Shown here: positions 31,904 through 41,549 of the stretch, in pieces | How positions within the stretch are numbered: the stretch's first letter is position 1 | Layout: each line of letters starts with the position of its first letter | DNA from: Pyropia haitanensis | Lineage: Eukaryota; Rhodophyta; Bangiophyceae; Bangiales; Bangiaceae | DNA length: 64,000 nt | Reading direction: 5' to 3' | Assembly: GCA_008729055.1 (NCBI GenBank) | Contig: SDUX01000010.1 | Span: 3,177,090 to 3,241,089, forward strand | Program-made: the position numbers and the translations under genes | The notes under the pieces: generated by a model | Database searches by the model: none | What the model was told of the DNA's origin: nothing | The model's input: only the letters and a program-made list of their open reading frames with translations

Positions 31904-32000
31904 TGGATCAGCGGGGGTTCTCAATCATATCGATCCCCGGACCTCTCGCAGACTTGCACAAGGATGCTAAGCGAGCACTCTACCACTGAGCTACAAACCC
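31904..32000 (-). tRNA. tRNA-Ala(AGC) with two interruptions
   Basis: A 97-nt gene. The acceptor stem pairs GGGTTTG with CTGATCC (one U-U mismatch at 6-67) and has the G3-U70 pair that marks tRNA-Ala, with A73. D-arm GCTC/GAGT. Anticodon stem CTCGC/GCGAG holds TTAGCA, so the anticodon is AGC. A 14-nt insert (TCCTTGTGCAAGTC) follows A37 at the usual intron site. The T-stem CGGGG/CCCCG encloses an 18-nt loop where 7 is normal, so about 11 nt appear inserted after position 58. CCA is not encoded. Both inserts are inferred introns; splicing is not shown. Confidence 0.88.
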
Positions 32001-32673
32001 AACTTCAGAAATCCTTCTCTGCGTGTCGGAAGCGGATCTGTACAGTTACATAAACGGCCGTAAATGTGATGGTAACGCTGCTGCGCTTCCTTCTCAGCGT
32101 TTTGAGGTCGGAAAGTCACGCTACCGGGAATCCGTGGTCGATAACGGAGGCCGCAGAGATTGTGGGGGCGCTCCCTGACGCTATGCAGTCTGCGGAAGAA
32201 GCGGCCGTCTTGCCAAAGCGACACACAAGACAGCACTGAGACGAAGTACCGCTGGGCGGTGGCCTATTCGGCCGCATGGGCCCACGTCGCCGCTGCATTG
32301 CTCCATGCCACGTTGTGCCGCCGTGCTCTGCGTCGTTGTTGCTGTATTTGCTCTCGTGGACGCGTCAGACGCCCCCTCTGCTTCTGGTGAGTGGTACAAA
32401 CGGTGTGCCAGCCATGAAACCAAGTCGAATGCTCATGCGACGACGCACGGATCCAAGGTTCATGCCAGACCATGACGATGGAATCATCCTAAATTAGACA
32501 GAAAAACAAGAGCGTTGATACCGCTCCACTAAGCTCCCCCCAAGAGTGTCCAGTGTCCGCTACGTCCCACTTCCTCTTCTCTGAAGCGCCCCCTGAACCG
32601 TTCCCATGCCTGAGCCAATGCCCGCACCCCATGCACTGCCTCTACTCTCCCTCCGAACCCCGCACGTGACACG
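32001..32673. other. Intergenic sequence
   Basis: 5' flank of the tRNA gene and 3' flank of the repeat-protein gene. No supported feature. Small open frames lack domains. Confidence 0.45.
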
Positions 32674-33027
32674 TCACTTGCCTGCCCCCCCAAATGCGGT
32701 GCCAAGGCAGAACGCCGCCCCCTTGCAGCCCAGGCAAAACACACAGTTGGAACTAAACGCGCTCCCAACGCTGTTGACACTGAACAGAGACGCGACCGAG
32801 TTCATCGAGGCCAACGAAAAGATGGCGTTGATGACCACCGCCGAAAAGATGGCGTTGATGCCGACCGCCGAGCCCACCGCGTTGACACCGTAGATGGACC
32901 AGATGGCGTTGGTGCTGTGGAGGGAGTGACGGGTACGACTGCCCCAGCTGCACCCCTTGGTTGGTGCGGCGGGGGAGAGGAGCGTGCGTCTCTCTCCAGG
33001 GGGGGGTGGGAGGGGATCGTCCGCCAT
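32674..33027 (-). CDS. Small protein with seven tandem 9-residue N[AS][VI]xS repeats
   Basis: A 117-residue intronless frame, Met at 33027 (MADDPLPPPPGERR), stop at 32674. After a short Pro-rich leader, residues 38-100 are seven 9-residue units: TNAIWSIYG, VNAVGSAVG, INAIFSAVV, INAIFSLAS, MNSVASLFS, VNSVGSAFS, SNCVFCLGC. The pattern is hydrophobic-Asn-Ala/Ser-Val/Ile-x-Ser-x3. A short Cys-containing tail follows (CLGCKGAAFCLG). No signal peptide. The regular Asn and Ser spacing suggests a solenoid or a membrane-associated array. I do not know a named family. A longer frame extends upstream to 33417, and a CCACAG acceptor just before the repeats leaves room for a spliced form. Confidence 0.55.
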   Translation of the reverse strand: MADDPLPPPPGERRTLLSPAAPTKGCSWGSRTRHSLHSTNAIWSIYGVNAVGSAVGINAIFSAVVINAIFSLASMNSVASLFSVNSVGSAFSSNCVFCLGCKGAAFCLGTAFGGAGK

Positions 33028-33312
33028 CGTAACGTGGGCAGGAAAGGACAGAGGGGTGCCAGAGCGTGAAACAGGAGACAGCAGCTGGTGGTGCCACAGC
33101 GACGGTGGTCTCCGACCGCAACGTCCGCGGCGTGCGGGTACGGCCAGAGAAGGAAAGAAGGGGAGGCAAAAGGCGGTGGCCATGCCGTTGACGACGCCGC
33201 AACCATCTCTGAAGTGGTCCGTGCCGAACGACCGCCCAGAATCGGTGAAAATCACGAATGGCCGAGTGGGGACCGAAAGAGGGGTCGCCCATTCGGCTGA
33301 AGAAGAGCCTAA

Positions 33313-33869
33313 GGGCACGTCCACCAATGTCGATATTCGCCGATATTCGTGCCACGTAGGAAAAACGTGGCGCGTCGGGCCAAACGTGGCACTGATGCGG
33401 TCGTTCATCAATGTCAACGAGCTATTCCGGCCTAAAACGAACCCCCCTCAGCGAATAGACTTGATATAAGTGACGACATAACTTCCTCTCCGTACCCTGA
33501 CGTCTGTTAGCTCCAGAGCTATCGCCGGGCCAAAACAGGGTGTTTTGGCCGAGCGATAGCCCTGGAGCCAACAGACCTTACCAATTGCCAGGGCGATGAT
33601 TGGCTGAGAGCGTGCCACGTGTGGGCATCATTTCGACAGTGTGATAGTGGAGAGTTGTCAACACCAACGGCCTGGAACGAAGACGACGAACGGACCCGTG
33701 GTTTGGAAGGTAGCCTGTTGGTAGCCCCCGTCTCCACCGTAAGTCCACTTCACGTGCTTCGCCTGATAGCTCGCCGATAGCCCGACCACCCAGACGCTGC
33801 CACGTATGTACACGTGGCGTCTTAAAACCACTCATTTAAGACTGATAGCCGACATTGGTGGACGTGCCC
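33313..33869. mobile_element. PIF/Harbinger-like MITE
   Basis: A 557-bp non-coding element with perfect 20-bp terminal inverted repeats (GGGCACGTCCACCAATGTCG) flanked by a 3-bp TAA target duplication at 33310-33312 and 33870-33872. TAA/TTA duplications with GG-starting termini are typical of PIF/Harbinger elements. No transposase is encoded, so movement would need a partner elsewhere. Inside lie further palindromes, including a 75-bp imperfect one at about 33503-33577 and a GTGCCACGT/ACGTGGCAC pair near the left end. Confidence 0.82.
33503..33577. repeat. Imperfect 75-bp palindrome inside the MITE
   Basis: The arms begin GTCTGTTAGCTCCAGAGCTA and close on GGCCAAAACA/TGTTTTGGCC, with a few mismatches. 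It should fold into a long hairpin. Confidence 0.75.
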
Positions 33870-34764
33870 TAATGGGGCGCTGTTCCATCGACTTTCAAGT
33901 CCGGGCCGGTCCCGCGTCCGATCCTTCTGGTGCCCCGCACAGGCCCTCCACAGCGACCGTGGCATCCTAAAATAATTTGAAACGAGCTGCCTGCCCCAAT
34001 CTGGCTCCAGCCCAAGTCTTCTCGGGCGGCGACAGGCCCTGAGGTGCCCGTCAGAGCCGTCCTCACGGCCAATCCGCAAGTGGCGCAGCCTGAGGTGCGT
34101 GCCGTCCTCCATTGGGACAACCCAGAGGGCCCCGGCAGCGGGTCCCAGCACGCTCAAAACCGTAAACCCCTGGAAACATGCAATCTCGCTCCTAATGAGG
34201 ACTTGTTTCCCGCATAGGCGGCGCCTTGGTGTGCCAAACTGACGTGACAAGCCCTTTCCAGCTGCTTTAGCGTCCTCGTGTGCGTTCAACCGCTCATCAA
34301 ATCGGCCCACCCGTGCTTCAGAGGCGGGCGTGCACCAAAAGCAGCTCGCGCAGAGGCGGGCATGCACCAAAAGCAGCCGGCGCAGAGGCGGGCATGCACC
34401 GAATGCAGTTGGTTAAGCGTCCTGAGTCATTGCCGGCAGCGGCTGGCGTGGAGCTCGGCCAACCGGAGCCGCGGGGTGCGGAATCTTTGGACATGTCTGC
34501 ACTCTCTTTCCAGCCGTGAGGTCGCGAGCGCGTTGCACAAGATGGCGAGACGGGGGAACGCGTGCGGTAACCCGCATGCTCCGCATGCTCCCCTTGTCTC
34601 CCTTGCCTTATCGCTGTAGCAGCACGGCCCCCAACCCGCGACAGTGTTTGCTGCGACCTTCCCCCCCCGCGCCCCCGCTCTTCCCCACCTTCGACCCCCC
34701 TTTCCCCTCTGTCGTCCTCGTCGTCCTTGTTTTGGCCCTCCGTCGTCAATGACGGGCAGGCGGC
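33870..34764. other. Intergenic with minisatellite
   Basis: No domain-bearing frame. It holds the three-copy tandem repeat at about 34318-34408. Confidence 0.5.
34318..34408. repeat. About 30-bp tandem repeat, three copies
   Basis: Three head-to-tail copies of a unit containing CAGAGGCGGGCATGCACCAA, with small differences between copies. Confidence 0.85.
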
Positions 34765-35739
34765 ATGGCGGCCAAACCACGGCGGTCGCTGCCGTCGGCA
34801 GCCGCCACGGCGGTGCGCCGGTTTGTGGTGGTGGCGGTCGCTGCCGCGGCCGCCGGGGCGGCCGTTGCGGGCCCGGCCGGGGGGGCGGCGGCGGCCACGG
34901 TTATGGGTGGGGGGCGCGGGCGGCGGGCGCATGGTCACCCGGGTGGTCACGGGGGGGCGCGGGGGGGCGGGGGGGAGCGCCGCCGCCGCCGACGTGGGCG
35001 CGCAGGCGAGCGAGCGGCAGGTGAAGCGGCGGCGGATCCTGGCCGCGTCGGGGGTGGAGGAGGAGGAGGATAAGGAGGTGGACGAGGCGCTGCTACGTGG
35101 GGCGGCGCCGCCAACGGGCGACGGCGGCGGCAGCGGCGGCGGTGGTGGCGGCGGCGGCACCGGTCATGGTGGCGGCCACGGTGGTGGGCACGGCGGTGGC
35201 GGCCACGGTGGTGGGCACGGCGGTGGCGGCCACGGTGGTGGGCACGGCGGCGGCGGCGGCCGTGGCCATGCCCACGGGGGGGGGGGGGGGGCGGCTTGGC
35301 CTCCCCGGCGGGGCGGGCGCCGGGCGGTGGTGGCGGCGGCGGCGGCGGCGGTGGCAGTGGCGCGCACCACCGGCCGGCGGCGGCGGACGCGGGCAGCTAC
35401 TTTACCTACGTCCACCGCGCCTTCCACATCACCGATGCGGAGGACGGGGAGACCAGCCCGGCCGGCCGGCCCCGCCGCCCCGCCCGGTCGCTGCCGTCGC
35501 GTAGCCTGCTCGGCCGGTCCGCGTCGGCCGACCGGGGCTCGCCGCCGTCGCCGTGGCGGGGCGACAGGAAGAAAGAGGAGGCCGACGACACGGACGGCGG
35601 CGACGGCCGCTCGCCGCGCGGCCACCGCAACTGTGGCGAAGAGGTGAGCGCGGGAAGGGCGGAGGTGTGCGCCCGAGGGGTGGTCGGCAGCGCCGGCAAT
35701 CCACAAATGCAATGCCTGGAAAAATTATTGTTTTCTTGA
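34765..35739 (+). CDS. His/Gly-rich protein, model uncertain
   Basis: The Met at 34765 starts a hydrophobic Ala/Val leader that looks like a signal peptide or anchor. From about 34930 the best frame changes and reads an acidic-basic stretch (RQVKRRRILAASGVEEEEDK) and then a His-Gly array built from 27-bp DNA repeats (35161-35250; GHGGGHGGGG units, about 12 His). After a 12-G homopolymer (35279-35290) the frame changes again to SYFTYVHRAFHITDAEDGE and a Ser/Arg-rich C-terminus. His-Gly arrays often bind Zn2+, Cu2+ or Ni2+; that is only a suggestion. The leader-to-array change may be an intron, and the second falls at the homopolymer. Confidence 0.4.
35161..35250. repeat. 27-bp tandem repeat encoding His-Gly units
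   Basis: About three copies of a 27-bp unit (GGTGGTGGGCACGGCGGTGG core) with GGTGGCGGCCAC between. Confidence 0.85.
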
Positions 35740-36575
35740 AGTTTGTTAGCACACGCGCGTTAGCCAATATTATTCCATGAATTCACGCGGCCATTACGAA
35801 CACGTAATGTATGACAAGCACGTCTAAATTTTGGCCCAAGCTGCCCCCACAGAGGGTGCCTCAGAGGACCGAATGAGACCCCCCCCTGATTCGGTGAAAA
35901 GACACGAACGAGACTCCCACCATTCGGGCAAAGGGCGACCGAATGAAACGGGGCCCCATTCGCTCGGGCCAACTTACTGATGACGGCGAAGGGCAGGGAT
36001 CGGCGTTGGGGACCCCCTCGCAACGAAGAGATCCTTTATGCTGTCGGCGTGCGGTTGGCTCCTTGTACGAAACAAGGGCGCGGCTGCTTCGGTTCCACCA
36101 GATATTGCAATTCCCGCTCGAGACCTGTGCAGTGCGCAGCCCAGGCTCAGTACGTGCCTCAATTGCGCTGTCAACAGCTTCAGGGGGGCTCCTTTTCAGC
36201 ATACGAAGCTTCTGGAAATGCCCCACTGCCAGTGCGATTTGCGCTTTCCGGGACTGGCAGCCACGTGGGTGTCTTTCGCGGTGGTCGGGGCAGCCTCTCT
36301 CTCCCGAGACGCGCTGCGCACGACGACGCCGCCCCCCCCACCACAAGCGCCGTGCCCCCACTCGCTGCATTGCCAGTCACTCTGCCCCTCACCTCCCCGT
36401 GTGGGACGACGGCCGCCGTCCGGTCGCCGTCGCTGTGCCTGTGTGCTGGGCGTCAGCGCCGCCTGGTGGTGAGTGCCTCCTCCGTGCCCCCGCCCTGTCC
36501 GCTCTGCCCTCCCGCCGAGGTTTCGCGCATCGGCACTGCCGGCCCACCGCCGCCGACGCGGCGCCGCCCCCCGCG
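35740..36575. other. Intergenic, promoter side of AHA1-like gene
   Basis: Moderate GC. The block at about 35855-35980 has repeated TTCGG/CCGAA motifs and resembles 33230-33300 (GATTCGGTGAAAA and CCATTCGG phrases), perhaps remnants of a dispersed repeat. The AHA1 frame is open upstream but is not protein-like there. Confidence 0.4.
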
Positions 36576-37604
36576 ATGGCCAAGGTGGGCGAAGGGGATC
36601 CCCGGTGGGTGGTGGCGGACCGTCCCGACGGCACCAACGTCAATGGGTGGCACTGGTCCGAGCGGGACGTGTCTGCGTGGGCCAAGGAGTACCTAACCTC
36701 CCGCCTGTCGGCGGTCACCTTCCCCGGCGCCGCTGCCGCGGACGGCGGCGGCGGCGCCGCCGCGTCCACCCTAACGGTGGACAAGGTGGAGGGCGACGCG
36801 CACCTGTACAACCGCAAGGGCACGCTCAAGTCCGTGTACGACCTCAAGGTCAGCGGCAAGTGGTCGACCGCCCACGGCGACGCGCTCGCCCGCACGTGTG
36901 GCAAGTTCACGTTTGAGCTGTTTGACGACGACCCGCACGTGACGTTCACGCTCGACGCGGCGTCGGCGGCGGTGGTGGCCGAGCGGGACGCCGCGCGGTC
37001 GGCGGGCACCCCCGCCGTCCGCGCCGTCTGCGGGGACTTCATCGCTGCGCTGGGGGCGGGCGCCGACGTGGCGGGCGCGGCGGGCACGCCTGCGCCGGCA
37101 CCCGCCACGTCGGCGGCGGCGACGCTCGCCGCGCTCCCCCCGCCGCCCGCGTTTGACGACACCGCCGCGGTCGACCTGGACGCGCCCCCGCCCGACGCCG
37201 TCTCTGCGAGCGTGCTCCTCGCCGCCCGCCGCGCCGACGTGTACGGTGCGTTTACCGACCCGGCGCGGGTGCGCGCGTATACGCAGCGGCCGGCGGTGGT
37301 GGGCGGCGGCGTCGGGTCGCCGTGGGCCATTGCCGTGGGTCCGTTTGAGGCGAGCGGCACGGTAGCAGAGGCTGTGCCGCCGTCAGCGCTGACGCTCACC
37401 TGGCGCCTCGCGGCGTGGCCGGCGGACACGCCCGACAGCCGGGTGGCGCTGTCGATTGCCAACGAGGATGGCAAGGTCCGTCTGTCTGTCGCGCACACGG
37501 CCATCCCGCCGGGCCAGCGGGGGGCCGTCGAGGCGTGGTGGCGGGGGGAGGTCTTCCGGCGGGTCAAGGTGATTTTTGGGTGGGGCGACGCGAGCTTCTT
37601 GTGA
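36576..37604 (+). CDS. AHA1: AHA1-type activator of Hsp90 ATPase
   Basis: Intronless, 342 residues. The start MAKVGEGDPRWVVADRPDGT with VNGWHWSERDVSAWAKEYL is the hallmark of Aha1 N-terminal domains, which bind the Hsp90 middle domain and stimulate its ATPase. The N-domain runs to about residue 155 (KGTLKSVYDLKVSGKW, DDDPHVTFTLD). An Ala/Pro linker follows, then an AHSA1/START-like domain from about 210 (SASVLLAARRADVYGAFTDP, FRRVKVIFGWGDASFL at the end). Length matches the family (330-350). Met 36576 is chosen because the conserved N-terminus starts exactly there. A cytosolic co-chaperone role is expected. Confidence 0.92.
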   Translation: MAKVGEGDPRWVVADRPDGTNVNGWHWSERDVSAWAKEYLTSRLSAVTFPGAAAADGGGGAAASTLTVDKVEGDAHLYNRKGTLKSVYDLKVSGKWSTAHGDALARTCGKFTFELFDDDPHVTFTLDAASAAVVAERDAARSAGTPAVRAVCGDFIAALGAGADVAGAAGTPAPAPATSAAATLAALPPPPAFDDTAAVDLDAPPPDAVSASVLLAARRADVYGAFTDPARVRAYTQRPAVVGGGVGSPWAIAVGPFEASGTVAEAVPPSALTLTWRLAAWPADTPDSRVALSIANEDGKVRLSVAHTAIPPGQRGAVEAWWRGEVFRRVKVIFGWGDASFL

Positions 37605-37832
37605 GGCGGGCCCTGGCGGGGCGCGTAGGGGGCAGGTGGATGGGTGGTGGGGGGGGGGGGGTGGAAGTCGTGGGTGGACTGCGGAGGTGGGGGGCGGCGG
37701 ATGGCAACGTGGTGGCGGCTGAGGTGGGAAGAGGGGTGGAGGTGACTGCCACGCTCCAACTCGCCACGGTAGGTGCCACCCTTCCCTTCTGCTCTCCCAT
37801 TGAGGGAGGGGTGGTAAATCGTCGCTGCTTAC

Positions 37833-38381
37833 GAGTATGAGGAAGGACGCGCAGGTGTCGGCGGGGGGGTCGGTGGCCGCAGTGGCGTCGCGGTTCATCA
37901 TCAGCGGCGGTGCTGCCGCCAAGGCCACCTCCAGGGGCTTGTACCACCGCGCCACCGCTGCCGCCACCGCCGCCACCGCCGCTGCCGCCGCTGCCGCCAC
38001 CATCGCTTCCGCCGCCGCCGCCGTCGCCATCGCCCCTGCCGCCGCCGCCGCCGCCGTCGCCGCCGCCGTCGCTCCTACCGTCGCTCCTGTCGCCGCCGCC
38101 GCCGTCTCGATGGGATAGGGGTTGTTCCACAACGGGGGCGGCCGGCCGCTGCCCACGCACCCGACACGGACGCTGCTCCCGCCGCGCTGGCGCGACGTGC
38201 ACGACATGTGCGGGACCCCTGCCCGTGCTGCGCCCTCTTTTCGCGCGCTGGTGCCGACCGCAGCGGTGGGTGTTTGCCGGTGGCGCTTGCCCCCGTCGCG
38301 TTGATGGAACGCGCTGGTGTGGTGGGTCGTAGCGCCCGCCGCGCTCGTTCTGTCGCCCTGTGGCTCCTTCCCTCGTTCCAT
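37833..38381 (-). CDS. Hypothetical Ala-rich protein, first exon
   Basis: A minus-strand frame with Met at 38381 reads plausible sequence around a long Ala tract (RPPPLWNNPYPIETAAAATG before, RWYKPLEVALAAAPPLMMNR after) and ends in FLIL at a good donor, CTC|GTAAGC (37832). The downstream exon is unclear: an acceptor CCTCCGCAG near 37679 leads into a frame with no early stop that runs antisense to the AHA1 gene. Function unknown. The Ala tract is (GCC)n DNA at about 37955-38110. Confidence 0.35.
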
Positions 38382-38517
38382 CTTGCCTCCGCCGGCGCGG
38401 CACGACGTCCGTCAATATTATATACGAGTTCCCTCAACCCCGCCCCCCCGCGCTGGCCTCCCCCATTGGCAGGCAACCGTGGTGTGCACTCCCGCCCCCC
38501 CCCCCCCCGGCGCTCTC

Positions 38518-39843
38518 TCACAGCCGGTCATTCAGCACCCCCCCCAGCCACTCACTATCCGCATTCCAGCTGCCCGCCTTGGTCGGCGGCCGCCCCCCCC
38601 CCTCCCACCTCTTGAGCCAACACTCCCTGCTGCGGCTACTCCCCGCTCCCCGAAAGCCCCACACCCACACGTTGCACCCGGCCGCCGCGCGGCACGCGTT
38701 GCGGCACGCGACGCACGTGGCGGTGGGGTTGGCGTCGCCCCGCACGAGCACCCGCCCGTCAAAGTCGGCGGTGTACGTGCCCGGGCAGCGCCACGGCGAC
38801 GGGAGCACCCCCGACACCCACGGCGAGCGGCCGCCGCCGGCGGGCGGCGGCTTGACCACCGGGCCGGCGGCGGTCGGGTCGGCCTTTTTCAGCCAGCACT
38901 GCCGATGCCGCGCCGCGTTGGCCGCGTCCGCCCCGTACACCCACGTGTCGCAGCCGGGCATCCCGCGGCACGCGTTGCGGCACGCCCCACACGTTGGGGT
39001 ACTAAACTTGGCGCCGTCGTTCAATACAAACCCGTCATAGTCGGCCGCGACGGCGGCGACCGACGCGGGGCACAGCCGCGTCAGCGCGGTGGACGCCGGC
39101 GGCGGCGGCGGCGGCGGCGGCAGTGCGTCCGCCGCCTCCACCCGCACCTCGGCCGTGCGCACCGTCTCGGACGTGAGGCCGTGGTTCCCCCCACACACCG
39201 CCGTCGCGACGGCCCAGTAGCGCGCGCCGCGGGCGGCACCGCGCAGCACCACCCCCGTCTCGCCCTTGACCGCCGGGCGCTTGAGGGCGAGGCCGCCCAC
39301 CCGCTCGCCGTCGCCCCCCTCGCCGTCGGCGCGGCGGACGCCGACAATGATGAGCGACGCGTACGGCGCGCGGGCGACCCAGGTGAGGTTGGCGCCTTCG
39401 GCGACGACGCGCGGCGGGGTGGCGGTCCAGGCCGGCGGCCGGAGCGTCACGTCTTCCCAGCGGCTGACCTCTGACAAGCGGCAGCCGTCCATATTGCACA
39501 CCTCCGCGCGGTACGACTCGACCGCCCCGTAAATGGGGCACGCGACGGTCGCGGTCAGCGAGCTGCCCGTCCCGCCCGGCACGTTCTTCCAGTAGGGCTC
39601 AAACGCGACCGTCGCGCTGCGCTGCCACGTGATGACCGTGGCCGCGGGGGGGGCCACCACGATGGAGAGCGTCACGGAGTCGCCGACGGCGGCGGCCACC
39701 ACTGCGCGCGGCTGGGTGAGGATGACGGGGGGGGCGGCGGTCACGGCGGTGGCCACCGCCGCGGCGACGGCGGCGGCCAGCACGGCGACCAGCGTGGGGG
39801 AGGGGAGGGCCGACCACCGGCGGCGGGGGGACGGGACGGCCAT
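38518..39843 (-). CDS. Secreted protein with Ig-like and two PAN-like domains
   Basis: Intronless, 441 residues, Met at 39843 (an in-frame Met at 39861 is less likely because it precedes the basic n-region). Signal peptide to about residue 37 (LVAVLAAAVAAAVATAVTA). An Ig-like domain follows (PPVILTQPRAVVAAAVGDSV, two Cys flanking SYRAEVCNM), then a fibronectin-III-like stretch (LTWVARAPYASLIIVGVRRA). After a Pro run come two Cys-rich modules of the PAN/Apple type: CGACRNACRGMPGCDTWVYG ... QCWLKK and CVACRNACRAAAGCNVWVWG ... ECWLKR. Such modules bind carbohydrate or protein, so an extracellular matrix or adhesion role is likely. The two PAN modules are a recent duplication by their similarity. 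Confidence 0.75.
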   Translation of the reverse strand: MAVPSPRRRWSALPSPTLVAVLAAAVAAAVATAVTAAPPVILTQPRAVVAAAVGDSVTLSIVVAPPAATVITWQRSATVAFEPYWKNVPGGTGSSLTATVACPIYGAVESYRAEVCNMDGCRLSEVSRWEDVTLRPPAWTATPPRVVAEGANLTWVARAPYASLIIVGVRRADGEGGDGERVGGLALKRPAVKGETGVVLRGAARGARYWAVATAVCGGNHGLTSETVRTAEVRVEAADALPPPPPPPPASTALTRLCPASVAAVAADYDGFVLNDGAKFSTPTCGACRNACRGMPGCDTWVYGADAANAARHRQCWLKKADPTAAGPVVKPPPAGGGRSPWVSGVLPSPWRCPGTYTADFDGRVLVRGDANPTATCVACRNACRAAAGCNVWVWGFRGAGSSRSRECWLKRWEGGGRPPTKAGSWNADSEWLGGVLNDRL

Positions 39844-41043
39844 GATGGTAAAGATACACACACGAGAAGAGGCCGGGGGCGGGGGGGGGGGTGGGGGGAG
39901 GGAGGAGGAACTGCTGCACGAGCCGACAGCGACGCAGCAGATGGAGAGCCGGAGGAGGGAAGTTCAAGTACGCCGCGGCCGAGGCGGGCGCCGCCGCCCC
40001 GCCGCGGCGCCGCGCGCGGCGGCGACACGGGCGGCGACACGGGCCGCGACGCGGGCCGCTCCCCCCCCCCCCCCCTTTGCACCCACGAGCGCGGCGGCCG
40101 AGCGGCGGCGCGCGCCCGGCCGCCGCCTTCCAGCACGCCGCCCGCGTCGGCGGCGCCGCCCGCGCCGCCGCGCAGGGGCGGCGGCGGCGGCCGCGGCGGC
40201 GGCGGCGGCGGCGGCCGCCGCGGCGGCGGCGGCAAGGCGCGGAGGGGATTTGGTGGCGGAAGGGGAGGAGGGGGGGGGGGGGGGGGGTGGGGGGACACGC
40301 GGGCGGGTGGGGGATGGTAGGGGGGATGGACCGGGCGTGGAGGGGAGGCGTGCAAGGGACCGCAGCGTTGGGGGGGAGGGGGGCGGAGAGACACGGGGGG
40401 GGGGAGGGGGGAGGCCCGCGGGGGGGGGGGGGGGGGAGCACACCGCGGGGGACGCTTCCCGTGGGGGGGAAGGGGGGGAGCGCGCCGCGTCGCGCCGCGT
40501 CTGGCAACGCGGCGGTGGCGGCGGCCGCGCGGCGCGGCGCGGCGGCGGCGCGCGCCTTGCTTGGCTGCGCGTCCCGCGGGGGTCGCGGGGGGGTCGGCGG
40601 TGGCACCGTTGTGAGGGGGGGGGGGGGGGGGGGTTGGGCGCCTGCTGCCGCACCGCCACGGCGGCCGGCAGAAGGGGGGGGGGCGAGGGGGGGGGGGGAG
40701 ACGGCTACACGCGCGCGTCCGTGGCGGGGGTGGGGGGTCCCTCCGCCCCCCCCGGGGTCTCGAGTCCCCCGCCGCCGCCGCTCCGCCGCGCCCCGCAGCA
40801 GCGCGCGCGCGCGGCGGAACCAGCGGCCGAGCGTCGGCGGTGGCCGGATCGGGCGCGCCGCCGCGCCGTTGGCGGCCGCGCCGCCGCCGCGCGGCCGAGA
40901 CGCCGCGCGCGGCCGCAACGCCCGCGCGCGGCAGCAGCGCACCCCCCGCGGCGGCGCGGCAGCCGCGCCGGCAGTGGCGGGCGCGCCGCCGCCGCACGAC
41001 ACGGGCGCGCCGCGGCGAGACGGGCGGCGGGCGGGTGGCGGCG

Positions 41044-41079
<36 letters not shown>

Positions 41080-41498
41080 CGGCGGGGCGCCGCCGCCGCT
41101 CCCCCCCCCCGCGGCACGGATCGGTCGTGGGCGCCCCGTGGGCGCGCCCGCGGCGACCGCCACCGCCGCCGCCGCCGCGCGGCCGGCCGACGCGGCCGCC
41201 GCGGCGGTGGCGGCGGCCGCCCTCCCGCACGCGGCCGTCTGCGCGGCGGGGGGGCCCTGGGGGGGGGGGGGGGGGGGGGCACCCGCCGGCCGACCGTCGG
41301 CAGGCGGCCGAGTGGCGTCGGCGCCGGGGGAGGAGCGCTGTTGGCGGCCGCCGCCGCGGGCTGGCGGGACGGCGATGAGGGGGGGGGTGGGGGTGGGGGG
41401 GAGGGGCGGCGGCCAGACGGGACGGCCGGGGATGGCGGGTGCACCCGCGTGGCCGCCACGACGGCGGCGGCGGCTGCCTGCCGCCGCCACCGGGCCGT

Positions 41499-41549
<51 letters not shown>

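Noticed and set aside
35943..36575. N-terminal extension of the AHA1 protein
   Set aside because: Although open, it is not protein-like, and the family's conserved N-terminus starts exactly at 36576.
37383..38381. Minus-strand gene running on through 37383 under the AHA1 gene
   Set aside because: A strong donor (GTAAGC at 37832) ends the plausible exon; the rest is antisense to the AHA1 coding sequence.
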